A DNA stretch of 64,000 nt, taken from positions 57,559,131 to 57,623,130 of the forward strand of contig CM055268.1 of the NCBI GenBank assembly GCA_029237695.1. The letters run 5' to 3'. Under the pieces are notes generated by a model. That model saw only the letters and a list, made by a program, of their open reading frames with translations. It ran no database searches and was not told the origin of the DNA. Positions 23,763 to 35,012 of this stretch are shown here, in pieces. This stretch comes from Conchocele bisecta (Eukaryota; Mollusca; Bivalvia; Lucinida; Thyasiridae). The translations under genes were made by a program, and so were the position numbers. Position 1 is the first letter of the stretch, and every line of letters starts with the position of its first letter.

Positions 23763-24890
23763 AACATTATCGTTATTGACTATCATGTGATGTAACCACA
23801 TCCGGCTTTGACTTTGACATTCATACTTTGGAAATATATTGCATAGGCAATACATATGTATACTTTGATAGTGTATGGTAATACTCCTATCATGGCATAT
23901 CATGGCTAAGGGATTGTAGTAAGACTACATATATTGTTTATGGATTAATCCACTTGAAGTTGGATAATAGCCATATTGGTGACTAGACCTCATATTGCGG
24001 GTGAGGCAGACCTTGGGACCTTGATACTCGGAGGTTACCACTATCTATTGAGATACGCCAGCACTGGGGTAGCTCAGATGATTGTCATTTGTCCTCCAAT
24101 GTTCGTTCTGCCATGTTATATTGTATGTTATTTTATTTTGATTAGCGATCATCAAAGTACTTGTGCATTCATACTATTGTCCACTACGGGACCATTGAGA
24201 TACCCACATACCGAGTTTATTCGTCTATAGCTTTTAAGTTGCGTTAAAGTATAACAGTCGATTGGCTTACAACTTGTGAGTAATTGAATAGTATCATGCA
24301 CAGTACAGTGATGTTCGCATATCAATGTATCATGTATTCCTGTGGCGTCCCCATGTAATATAGTGTACATTATAAGTGATTAAGTGACTACGTGTACTTA
24401 TCTACTCTGGCCTATCCCTTACACTTCAACTGCATTGTTACCACTTTTCGTTCGTCAGATCAAGCTATATTGGCCATAACGTCATAACAATTGAAGTATA
24501 CTTGGTTCATATGATAATTGGGGAGACAATTTGTCTCGATCATTCCTGACCTTGGTAATGACCTTGACAGTTACAGACAGAACATTTGGGTTAGAGCAAA
24601 ACTTATTTTCCAAAGCCGAAGGCGAGATCGCGAAAACGCGAGACGATTCTCATTATTTTAGAAAACGTTTTTTATTTTGTTTTATTGTTGATAAATTTGT
24701 TGCGAGTATGCTGCACCCCCTGCGTACGGGCCTTTCGTAACCTGTGTCGGCTGTCTGCTTCGTAGTGTCGGCTTCGTACTAACGGGACCGATACGATTAC
24801 TAATTACTTCTAATAATGACACTTTCCATTTACTGATCTGTTGGCAATGGATGCTTATGACCGTATTTACATGTACAGTTCAGGCCCGTA

Positions 24891-24961
24891 GCCAGACCTG
24901 TTTGAAGGGGGTGTCCGACCGCTCCGACCCCCCCCCCCCCCCCCCCCTGGCTACGGGCCTG
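24891..24961. mobile_element. 71-bp hAT-like MITE remnant
   Basis: The 15-bp termini CAGGCCCGTAGCCAG and CTGGCTACGGGCCTG are perfect inverted repeats around a C homopolymer, as in short hAT-derived elements. Confidence 0.65.
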
Positions 24962-25292
24962 CAGTTTACAGTAACATTTAGATTGGGAATACGATAGTTA
25001 TCATATCTAAATAATGATCGTGTTGTCTGTAAACCGCGTATTTCTGGATGCGCCTGTGCATAACGACATGGTAAATAATTCAGTTTGTAGTGGGGAACAG
25101 CTAAATATCAGTGATGTTGGTTGTGGGGACGAGACATAATTTAAATTGTGTGTCGGGGGTGGGGGTACTAAAAAAAGTGCGGTCCGCCACCACCCCCCAC
25201 CCCCCCCCCCCCCCCCCAGAGAATCTTTCCTGGAATAGCCCTTATATAATCACATATATATAGTGAAAACAAATATCCACATTGTAACATAC

Positions 25293-25523
25293 CATCCGAT
25301 ACTGTCTGTCAAGCATGGTAAACTCCACATTCTTCGATGATCGAGGCAAGGCGTATCTCTCAAATAACGACTTGGACAGGCCGAGCTCGGCTGCTTCCTT
25401 GCATTTGATGATTGGTTGAAGTTGTTTGTGGTCACCAATGAGAACGACCTGTTCCGCCTTCGTTGCTATTATTGGCGCAAGGCAGTGGGGCTCCGGGCAC
25501 ATTCCTGCTTCATCAATTATCAC
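25293..25523 (-). CDS. Helicase exon with Walker B, motif III and RQYRM
   Basis: This 231-bp phase-0 exon has acceptor tataaaag at its 25523 side and donor ATG|GTATGT at its 25293 side. It translates from VIIDEAGMCPEPHC (motif II, DEAG) through VVLIGDHKQLQPII (motif III) to FTMLDRQYRM. These motifs in this order define the UPF1-like branch of SF1 helicases, and the sequence between them (AELGLSKSLFERY) is typical of HELZ2/ZNFX1-type proteins. The exon couples ATP hydrolysis to translocation on RNA. The next exon lies 21.3 kb away, beyond the Polinton E1. No damage is visible. Confidence 0.9.
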
Positions 25524-26793
25524 CTTTTATATAGAAAATGGTTATGGTTTCTTGGACATAATCATTGGTAACCAATCATTGCCGATGTACGCCCAAGGAA
25601 CATATATATCTGTATATATTGTAAATAGTGCCCAGATACATAGTCTCAGCCTCGTCGCTTGAGACGAGCTGAGAAACCAGTTATACCGGTCCAGCTTGAT
25701 ACCAGGAATGGTAAAATTCTATTATTCGGTTGTCAGGCTGGACCCGACTTATGAGAACATTAGTTAGGCTGCGAGTGTGGAACGTCATAAAATTTGGTGC
25801 TCAGCAAATTGATAATTTGATAGCACGGCTGCTCAGACTGGTGACAGCTGATGCAAGACGTTGACTACCGGTCTAGTGCTTGAGCTAGCCGGACCAGGTG
25901 ATAATACGTTACATATTTTTGGCGCCCAACGTGGGGCTGCCACTTCAATATAGCTCAGCGCTCATAATTTTTATCACTAACTTCTCGTGCTTGAGCGAGC
26001 CGGACCAGCAATATAGAAAATAGGCTACATATTTTTGGGCCCAATGAGGGACTGCCACTTTTATTTTCATCATAAGGTTCATTAAGCTGGTCTCATGCTT
26101 GAGCTGGCCGGACCAGCTGAAAGACAGATAATACGTTACATATTTTGGTGCCCAACGAGGGACTGCCATACATTAACATAATATACATTTATTCTAAGTA
26201 TTCGGATAATAAGGTTGTTTAAACTTGTCTAGTGCTTGGGCTGATTTTGTGCGGTGGCAATCTTGGTTCAACAAAAGGAATGAGAGAATTACCTTTAAAA
26301 GTCAGTCAAATTAACTCATTATAAATATAGCTATCATAAATGTACACGTCTTTTGGATTTTTGGAAACTTTATAAACAAAATGTTTAAATGCTAAAGCAA
26401 TTGTAATATATAATTTAATTATATTTTATTGTCATAGAATATGAAATGACAATAATATGTAATCTGATCACAGGCAAAAAGGTATTATTTGGCAGCTATT
26501 TTGAATTCATGCATTTTCAAGTGGGGACCATTTGTTGAATCATGTGGTTCATTGGAAAATCGGAAACCCTTATATGCAAAGTTTCATACTTTCTGCTGAA
26601 CAGTTGACATATTGGTCACATATTGACTCCTGTATATGTGAGATTAATTGGACGTTGCCAGATCGGAGAAGTGGGTTTTCTCCAGGTACTCCCACATTAA
26701 GAACCACTCTTACACCTACATCTGTGCCAACAGAAGCATTTGTATAAGTTCCCTCATGATTGTAATCAATGCGAAATGAATAAAGTGTATTAC
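25524..26793. other. Intron containing LTR-tail-like repeats (see 25873-26170)
   Basis: Apart from the three tandem units the intron is AT-rich and without exon signals. Confidence 0.5.
25873..26170. repeat. Three tandem ~110-bp units ending in a primer-binding-site-like motif
   Basis: Each unit reads GCTTGAGCTAGCCGGACCAG…GTTACATATTTT then TGGCGCCCAACGTGGGGCTG or a variant (TGGGCCCAATGAGGGACTG, TGGTGCCCAACGAGGGACTG). TGGCGCCCAACGTGGGG resembles the primer-binding site that follows the 5' LTR in many LTR retrotransposons. No gag-pol follows. Confidence 0.5.
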
Positions 26794-27179
26794 CTGAAAG
26801 ACGTTTGTAGCCTCCAGAACATTTTGATTGGACCCTACGGCTGTAGTACACAGAATGATATCATGTTTGCCAATTTCGTCAATCGATGCCTCCCGAACTA
26901 GGTGCTTGTATTTTCGCAAAAGCTTTGGGTTTGACTTATAGCCAGTGTCTTTAAACATTTTGTCGATGGCTTTTATTTCTTCTGCCTTTGGATTTCCTTC
27001 TTTCCTAATGCGATGATGGAGTGCGATGGAGTTTAGTTCGCAAATCTCACTCGCAGCTCTAGTACTGTTCTTTCTGAGTACTTGTCGACCAGGAATTGGG
27101 AAGTCAGTTACTTCGATGGAACGACTGTAAACCCGGATAATTTTTGGGCACAGGTCACCCAGTAGATTCCGCATCCACC
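26794..27179 (-). CDS. Helicase exon between motif Ia and motif II
   Basis: This 386-bp exon has acceptor aattacag and donor CAG|GTAATA. Two bases complete the split codon from exon 27786-27923, after which there are 128 codons ending in phase 0. It encodes WMRNLLGDLCPKIIRVYSRS (after the nucleotide-binding core), a charged insert (HHRIRKEGNPKAEEIKAIDK) and HDIILCTTAVGSNQNVLEA, which corresponds to the 'ILCT' strand that precedes motif II in UPF1-like helicases. It joins in phase to 25293-25523. Nothing is broken. Confidence 0.88.
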
Positions 27180-27785
27180 CTGTAATTATAGAGATTAGTC
27201 AATTCAGCATCCAGCCTGTAATCACAGATAACAGGGTCCGGGATTGTAAAACTGTTTGCGTACATACTCCGTTCTCAGGCACAAAATCAGGAAGTTTGAA
27301 CAGTCAATACAGATCCGTATTCGTAAATTTAGTCAGTAAGTGGGCGAGAAAAAGTATATGTCCAATGCACTTGTATTAGGCAAGGATATTCCACCCTCAT
27401 GATCAGAAACTCAGTAAGCTTGTAAATAATGAAAACATATTCTGACCACTCGCGAGGAATATCTGTGCCCCATACTGCCCAATACCAGAGCATATGAACA
27501 TCACTCTTTACCACATTCTCTACTCAAGTAAAAGAAGATATTTTGGTACACAAATGCCCCAAGTGGCAGATGGGAGAAACTCCGGCAAACGTCTTAACCA
27601 AATCCACGGACACACAGATGGACATACAGTCCAAATAATATACATGTATGACTCCCGGCTTTACCAAGACCGAGGGAATACAATACTATATCAAGTGAGA
27701 AGGGGCTCACAGACCCCTTTAGTTAAATCCAGGTTGGCCGCACTACAACGTGTCTCAATGTCATAGAAGTCAAAAGTCCACCTAC

Positions 27786-27923
27786 TTGCCACCAGGTCGA
27801 CAGACGTATTGGATGGCCCACAGAACAGGACCTGCTGTTTTCGGTTGCCCTGTATCGCACAATTTCTGTTTATCTTGTCAAACAAGTAGAGCAGCTTGAT
27901 TCCCGTGTACGTCTTACCAGTTC
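27786..27923 (-). CDS. Helicase exon with Walker A second half and motif Ia
   Basis: This 138-bp exon has acceptor atattacag and donor GCAA|GTAGGT. Its first two bases complete the glycine codon begun in exon 36512-36679, giving the nucleotide-binding loop; the exon reads TGKTYTGIKLLYLFDKINRN and then QVLFCGPSNTSVDLVA (motif Ia). An intron splitting the P-loop codon in this way is visible directly from the two exons. The lysine of GKT is present. Downstream it joins 26794-27179 in matching phase. Confidence 0.9.
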
Positions 27924-28059
27924 CTGTAATATATTATAGAAGGTTCAAGTCAATTGGAGTTAGGGTTGTGGATATTTTGGGAACTTATTTTTTTTTAACA
28001 CAGGTTAAAACTAGAAATGTGACCTGTCGGCACACGAATGCCTCCGCTGGCAGTCAAAG

Positions 28060-28450
28060 AAAACGAGGCACATTTGAAAACATAGAGGGCCACAGAAGCG
28101 TGGATCTGTCATAGCATGAAAGCAGACCATCAGAGCAATGGGAGTGTGAAATATCAATCAGATCCATGCAAGGAAAGTGACATTATAATACACTTACCCT
28201 AGTTTTGAACGCACCAAGTATGTGACCTTGACCCTGGACTTAGCATAAATTTGTCGGAGGGCGCTAGAGGACCATTAGAGCAATGTGTGTTTGAAATAGC
28301 ATGCATATCTGTGTAAGGAAAAGTATAAGACCTTTACCCGAGCGTTAAGGTTTCAATTTCACCAAGTATGTGACCTTGACATGGGCTTAGCGGGGGCAGG
28401 ACGATCATGGATTTTTCGAAGGACAGTAGAGAATTATTAGAGCAATGTGT
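28060..28450. repeat. Interspersed repeats, 'CCATCAGAGCAATG' units
   Basis: Three diverged units (about 28100, 28260, 28430) combine ACCATTAGAGCAATGTGTGTT and CCAAGTATGTGACCTTGAC. A related stretch lies at 61290-61400. Confidence 0.5.
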
Positions 28451-28514
28451 GTTATGGACGCCGGTAACACTATTACCCCCCCCCCCCCACCACCATTCAG
28501 TGGCGGGTCATAAC

Positions 28515-28548
28515 TAGCAGCTTGATTCCTGTGTATGTCTGACCAGTT
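28515..28548 (-). pseudogene. Stray copy of the start of the helicase P-loop exon
   Basis: 34 bp match the first bases of exon 27786-27923 (GAACTGGT.AGAC.TACAC.GGAATCAAGCTGCT) with the preceding intron end altered from ttacag to ttacac. The codon for the Walker A lysine is CAG here, so it would encode glutamine. The match stops after 34 bp. It is a truncated duplicate. Confidence 0.65.
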
Positions 28549-28675
28549 CGTGTAAAATATCACAGAACTAGCGTCATGTGTCATGTGAGCCACTTTTGAA
28601 TTAAGAACAGTTGTTTCAAGTCAGCAGTCACAAATCTTATTCATACGATTTTAAATGTGTATATTTGTAAGGAAT

Positions 28676-28820
28676 AAAATCATGGGCTGTTGTATTTACT
28701 GTAGTAGAAAAACATCTGGTCTGTTGAAAGTGTGTTAGTCCGAAGGACTACTCGCAAACTTTAAACAGACCACACGTTTTTCATACTACAGTAAACGCAA
28801 TAGCCCATGGTTTTATTACT
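28676..28820. mobile_element. Hairpin MITE, ~145 bp
   Basis: ATCATGGGCT, TTTACTGTAGTA and TGGTCTGTT at the left are inverted at the right (AACAGACCA, TACTACAGTAAA, AGCCCATGGT). Confidence 0.65.
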
Positions 28821-29029
28821 TATAGTTACATTGCTTTTTCTGACAGTTTCACAAATATAAACTAGACACTATGTTTGTAAAACATGGACATGCCCCCATG
28901 GCATACTGGACTGTAACTAGAGAGTGTGTATAGAAAGAAAACTTTAAAGTTAAACAATTTCGAAGTCATTGACAAACTTACACACTTTTTGACATAAGAA
29001 AATGGCTTAGTGTTTCGGCACCATTTTGA

Positions 29030-29500
29030 AGGTAACACAGGTCAAGGTAATGTCATTGGTGTGTCGATTGTGTCACACATGTTCATGTGAATGAACTGTC
29101 CGAATATTAAAGAAATCCTTCAAGTATTATTGAACATATTGCATGATGGAGAAACTCTTACAAACTTTAATGTAATAAGTGTTTCAGCACTATTTAGAAG
29201 GTCACAAAGGTCAAGGTTATGTCATTGGTGGTTCGAGTGTTTCACACAGGTTCAAGTGAATGAACAGTCCAAATAGTAAAGCAATCCTTCAAGAAATATT
29301 GAAGATATTACATGTACATGATGGAGAAACTTTTACAAACGTTTCGACGTAAGCACTTGGTTAACAAGTTGAAGGTCGCAAAGGTCAAGCTCATGTAAAT
29401 GGTGGTGCAAGTGCATCACACATGTTCAGGTGAATGAACTATCCAAATAGTAAAGCAATCCTTCAAGTAATATTGAAAATATTACATGATGGTGAAATAT
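29030..29500. repeat. Three ~165-bp tandem units
   Basis: Units contain AAGGTCACAAAGGTCAAGGT, GTGAATGAACTGTCCAAATA and AAGCAATCCTTCAAG…ATATTGAA, at about 29030, 29200 and 29370. The region between 29500 and 30490 contains nothing I can name. Confidence 0.6.
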
Positions 29501-30490
29501 GGCATTAACATTAAGAATCATCTTGTTTTACGTCATTTGTTGCAATTTATAGAACAACGAGCCGGTCAAATAACGCAACATCATGGAAATTAATGACGTC
29601 AAACATAGTCCATCTGCCCACAGGCAAAACATGTATTTTGACTACCAAAAAAGTGGGCAAGTCGCCACTATATTTTTCAGTTAGTGTAACATGTTACCTA
29701 ACTGAAAAAAGGTGATGGCCGTCTCAATTCCACAGCTAAAGTCATTTTGGCGGCCATTTAGCAAAATGGCCTTCACAGTTTTAGAAAATTATCAAACATG
29801 GCTATAACGTTTTATCTGATGGTCTGAGACCCTGAGTTAAATATCTTCAGTATGCTATTTTACATACTTTGAAACAAGGTATATGAACATCGATTCACAA
29901 ACTTCAGACAAAACTAGAATAACATGTCAGAAATATTCCACTTTTGCAGTAAAAAAATACTTTTATCGAAGGAACAAATTTGTTTCATCCTGTGATGGAT
30001 ACTTATCAGGTTAAACTTGCTAAAAACTACACCAGCTCGCATATGTATATGCTTATTCAACTAACATAGTTGTCTGTATATATCTCATGTACTAGGTATA
30101 TCTCGTACCTTACCATTATTACGATCCTGCTCCTCTGCACCATCTGATCAGGGAATGCACTGTTTCTCATTCGATCAATACAATACATCAGGCTGCATGG
30201 CTACATAATACATACTTATAAGGCTGTCATATCTCAGCATCATTCGAATTGGGTGAACATTTGAGCGATGTGTCGCAATCCGTTGCTTTGATCAAGGAAT
30301 CATGAACACATATTATCAAACTGTTTGGAAGGTACGTGCATGAATTGCGACATGGTTTAGGGCCACTAGCGGCATTTTGGATGACATATAGATCCGAACT
30401 GACAGATAAGGTGACTGGCATCTTCATCTAGCAGGCATCAGTGGCATGATACCATCATGTTTCGTAATAGACACAACAATTTATCGATAG

Positions 30491-32640
30491 TTGTCTATCT
30501 ATTGCGCTGAGATGTCCGGATTGCATGAGAAAGGTCCAACAATGCGCGCTCATTTCCAGAATGGGGGAATCTCCGTACAGCTAAGGAATACAAACCCGTT
30601 AGCTAAGATTGCTGTTGATCAGACTACGGAGGAAACTGTCAACAATGATACACAGATTGCAGGATGCACTCGCGGATTTAGCCTGAAGCCTTGTACATTG
30701 ACACGCTATTATCTCACAGCCGAGCAAAGGGCATTAGCGCTAGGATAACTCCGGCATCAGATATCATCCAAACTTCCAGACAAACTCACACCCTTAGCAA
30801 GGCACGAATAAACAGAGACGACTTTGTTTGATGTGCCACTTGTGGGTCGGTTGCACAACAACTGGATAAACCCTATTGGCAGAGATCCATCAGACCTTAT
30901 CAGTATCTCGGATACCGGATCAGTCGCCACACCTGAGGTTTATAGCGGCCTTCTTACAGCACATGCACAGGGTCAGAATGCATTATGCTGTATTTATAAA
31001 GCAACATGTGGGAGAGGGTGAGCGTTTCCATGACCCGATCAAGAAACGTAGTCAAAACTTTCAGTGAAATCCAAAGAAATTGAAGCTGACCAAAATTTGT
31101 TTGGTAACATGGTGCTGGTTGTCAAAACCAGTTAGCGATTAGTGGTGTCCTATTTCATCCACTTGGTCCACTGTCAATGACATTAGCAAACACAGATGGA
31201 ATCATGAAAAAAAGCGAACACAGCCGTGCCTACTAAACATCTAGAGACCAAAGTCTTGCCGGCTCAGAAAGTTCTCCCCTCCACTACACTGATCGACGAG
31301 ATGGCACTACTCCAAAGCTTTTATGGTGGGAATTATACATTCACCGATCACTCTGATCATATATTCACTCAGATGCTTCATGCCAGTGGTGAAAGTGAGA
31401 GGATCTATGTCATATTTGATGTGTATCGAAGTAATTCGATAAAAGCTGCCAAAAGAGTTCATCGCTGTTCCGAAAATGGGATCGTCTTCACCAAGATAAT
31501 GGCTGTACATAAAATACAGAATTGGAGATGTCTCTTGGCAAGAATAGAGAGCAAGAACACACTCACGGTGTTTGTAGCTGAAAATTGGAAAGCTCCGGAG
31601 AAGAAAGAGCAACTTGGGATTACGGTCCATGTTCGTCACATGCAGTGATGTTTTTGTGAAACTCACTTGCAGAGGTTGGAAAGTAATTAGTGATCTAAAA
31701 TCTTACCAAGAGGAGGATGATACAAGCCTACTGAGGCACGGAAAAACATGCAGCAGTTACATACGCAACGCTCATATGGGTAAGTGAAGACGCAGCTGTA
31801 TTTATAATATGTCTGGCACTGAGTGGAGATATCAACAGTATAATATTTATAAGACGTGGAACCAAATCATCTGTCAGGCTTAGCAACATTACCAAACTGG
31901 CTACCGCTATTGGGCCTGAAGTATATACTGCCCTTATGGGACTTCATCCAGGTCAGGACACTGTCAGTGCACTTGCTGGACAAGGAAAGTTGAACGCATT
32001 GAAGATCCTCCTTCGCCACACAAAATTCCGAGAGGCATTTACATCGCTTGGTAAAAACACTGGTTCCTCCCGAATGAAGTCTTCTGTATCATCCAGTTCA
32101 CGTGTCAGCTGGACTGCCGCAACACTAAAACAATCGAAGTCAGTGAGCTCATGTATTAACTATTCCGCAGCAGCAGTGGCGAAATAGAGAGCGGCCAACT
32201 GTCCTCATGTGAAGACACACTGTGGCAACATACTAGTACCCGTCGGAGCTAACTATCAGGCTGCTATCTGGCGACGTAACTTAATTTACTGTTCAGACAT
32301 TCCAACACCCAGCGAAGAATATGGAGGGACATCAAGCGATACCGGCGTTCCAGTTATGAAATGGATGACGGGATCTCAAGCTCCCGATGTCGTGCTAGGA
32401 CTGATGTCGTGCAAGTGTAGCTGATCATGTCGGCCGATTGACTGTTCATGCATCGTCAACGGACACAATGTACAGATGCATGCAAGCTGTTATCATGTAC
32501 CAACATGACGGATGATGACGACTTTCGCCCGGATGAAACTGCTTCCTCTGACAGAGATGATGAGTGAATTGATATTTCTCAGATTCACACTGTAAGCTGT
32601 ATTTCCGAAGCACTTGACCATATTGCATTTGTTTCTAGTT
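30491..32640 (+). pseudogene. Decayed multicopy transposon-associated gene with Cys-rich tail
   Basis: Fragments in several frames keep family-like order: VDQTTEETVNNDTQIAGCTR (from 30491), VIFDVYRSNSIKAAKRVHR and KIQNWRCLL (31226-31648), then GLHPGQDTVSALAGQGKLNA (about 31936) and, near 32209-32640, ANYQAAIWRRNLI, SCKCS and a further Cys-rich stretch. I recognise the order from uncharacterised, high-copy proteins of molluscs and other invertebrates, whose function I do not know; the tail resembles a CXC-type zinc motif. Stops and frame changes break it throughout. It lies in the intron between helicase exons 36512-36679 and 27786-27923. Confidence 0.55.
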
Positions 32641-33156
32641 TAACCCCAGAGATGTATGGCAACATTTAGTTTGATAAGGGCCAAACTGTTCAATAGATGT
32701 ATATTTGTAACAGGTGGGCAATGTTGACATGTTGTTCAACGTTATATATTATGTATTGCAAATACGCGTTGAGCGGATCAATATCGGTTAAATAATGAGA
32801 TGCACTAATCACCGTTGGTGTATCTGTAATCTGAATTCGGTCTACATATTTTAGACATCAGTTCAATACACATACAATGTGACTCCAAATACACAGTGAA
32901 TAGCATTAGCAACCAGATGCATATGGATAGATGGAAGCTCATCAACAATACGGCGAGGCAATAAGGACACTGTCAACCTATGACTCATTGGTGACTGTGA
33001 CTGGAGAAATAGGGCATATGGGTTATGTGCCAGTATAGACTCCAGATCAATATCTCCAGATTCAATATGGGCATCCGCGCACTCTGGTCAGGGTCTACAC
33101 TGCTCGCCACTCCATAAATCACCTGCCCTGCTTCTAATGTGAAGTAAAGATCCTGA
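32641..33156. repeat. Intron with one interspersed hairpin repeat (about 32995-33140)
   Basis: GTGACTGGAGAAATAGGGCA and GGTCAGGGTCTACACTGCTC mark another copy of the family seen near 490 and 37010. The rest shows nothing. Confidence 0.45.
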
Positions 33157-33860
33157 AAGGTACATGCCCACGCAGCAAGTTACACTGTACTACAACTTTT
33201 CATTTTCTGTCAAGCCTTATATGAGCCATATGTCTACCCACTAACGAGTTATTTTTAATTATGGCGCGTGTTAATTGGTGTTAAATCGCATTTTATATGC
33301 CGCGACCAGAAAGGGTATTTTCCGACCTCGTGCTATTTTTACCAATACGCGTCGCGTGACACGGTCAATCATATCACATCTTTAACATGCGCAGTGAAGT
33401 ATCGGAAGTTGAGAAGAAAAATCTCTATTCGAGTCCAAATCTAAATCTCCACGTAACTCTTTCCATTTGGTGATCTGGTCGCCAATATTAACCACTCTCT
33501 CTCTCTCTCTGTACTGCCTGACGCTCAGACATTTCGCCTTTCTTTTGGCCGACGCTGTTTCATACAATTTCCGTCCTGGACGTTTCGACATGTTGATATT
33601 CTTGTTTACATATTGGGAAGCCTACTGGCGCGCGTAGTATACTGCGCATGCGCACCGCAAGCCGTGATGTGAAAGTCGTCATCCCCGCGCATTATCAAAA
33701 TAGACTGTTACCGCCGCGCGTCGCTAACAGTAAATTGATAATTAATAAATGATTATATTTGTATAGCGGGCACTCGTAATTTTTAGAACTGGTGGAATAG
33801 TGACATAATTATACACTTATTTAATTCCTATAAAGAACATTTTGTGCCTACATGATCGGA
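33157..33860. mobile_element. Degenerate member of the TTAA-flanked element family
   Basis: It starts AAAGGTACATGCCCACGCAG and ends AACATTTTGTGCCTAC, as in the elements at 35013 and 42907, and shares GCGGGCACTCGTAAT and CCGCGCGTC…TAACAGTAAA. The right terminus is truncated and the TTAA is not preserved on the left. Confidence 0.5.
33382..33591 (-). CDS. Small basic ORF, 69 codons, inside the TTAA-type element
   Basis: It begins ATG and encodes MSKRPGRKLYETASAKRKAK, then RQYRERERVVNIGDQITKWK and an acidic LRGDLDLDSNRD stretch. I associate this pattern (basic start, then a 'W..L..DL' helix) with uncharacterised mollusc and cnidarian proteins linked to transposons, but cannot name a function. 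It could be a first exon: there is a possible donor context near its end, but no partner exon was found. A CT microsatellite overlaps the middle. Confidence 0.4.
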   Translation of the reverse strand: MSKRPGRKLYETASAKRKAKCLSVRQYRERERVVNIGDQITKWKELRGDLDLDSNRDFSSQLPILHCAC

Positions 33861-35008
33861 ATCTAGACAGGTCCGAAATGTCATAAAGACCCTTCTCCAG
33901 TCACTCCAGAAATGTTTTAACACATATTATTATATTAGTTATGACTGACCAGTTCATAAACTTATTGGGAAACAAAATACAATCAATATGGTTAACATTT
34001 CAGATACATGTAATTAGTGACATTTCGAACATATATTTTTAAAAAAATGCGAAAATAATATTTTGTTTTACTTATTTGTACTATTATTTCATCACCAAGT
34101 GAATTTATTACCATTCTGTATTCAATATATCATGTAAAATGACATTTTGAACATTTTTTATCCCGGGGGGTAAATGTGTCTCAGACAACCAAATTAAATG
34201 TTACGGTCATTATTATGAAATATGCAAAAGTGAAAAAATGCCCACCAAAATCACATTTCTTCCGTGTTGTGACATATCGGGCTAATTGAAAAATATAATG
34301 GGGACTTGCCCACTTTTTTGGTAGTCAAATTTCATCTGTCACATAGGACTAACATACTTTAGTAAATCAACAACGTGTCACAATGCCATATGGGGCTTAT
34401 GTAGTGTGCTGGGATATAAATGCAATACATCTAAATATAAAGTTCGACCATGTCCAGCTGTGGATAAACGTTTGCCGTAGCACGCGGGAATTGTTTGAAC
34501 CCCAAGACCGAAGGTTGCGGGTTCATACAGTTCCCGAGAGGCATGGCAAATGTTTTCCCACGGCGGTACATGGTCAAACGTTATTGTTACATTTCCGTCG
34601 GAAATATAGTATAACCAGAGGGTTGTTTTTCAGACAAAAGCATACGTCTCCCCCCACACCAACACTGCATGCTATCGGTGTTTGGCAAGAACAGCATATA
34701 TGAAACTACCTTGTTAATCTACGTAATTTAAATAAAAAGAGACACCATATGCAATCTTCACTTGTCAAGGGCCATAACTCTGCCAATACTACATGAATCC
34801 ACATCAAAAATCCCAGGTGCAAAACTGCACAAAGTGACAAACATTCCTGTAAAATGTTGCAGCTCTAAGTCAAACACTTTTTGAATATTTGTGATGAAAT
34901 AGGTGATGCCGACAAAATTGCCAATTTTCTCTAAGTTAAGGGTCATAACTCCATCCTTACTGGATGATTCTGCAAGCAAAACCCCAAGTGCACAACTACA
35001 CATGCTGA
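33861..35008. other. Intron sequence; 34760-35008 is an interspersed repeat
   Basis: From 34760 a repeat with 'GGGCCATAACTCTGCCAATACTACATGAATCC' type units begins; it resumes after the TTAA element at 36268-36480. The rest has no feature I can support. Confidence 0.4.
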
Positions 35009-35012
35009 TTAA

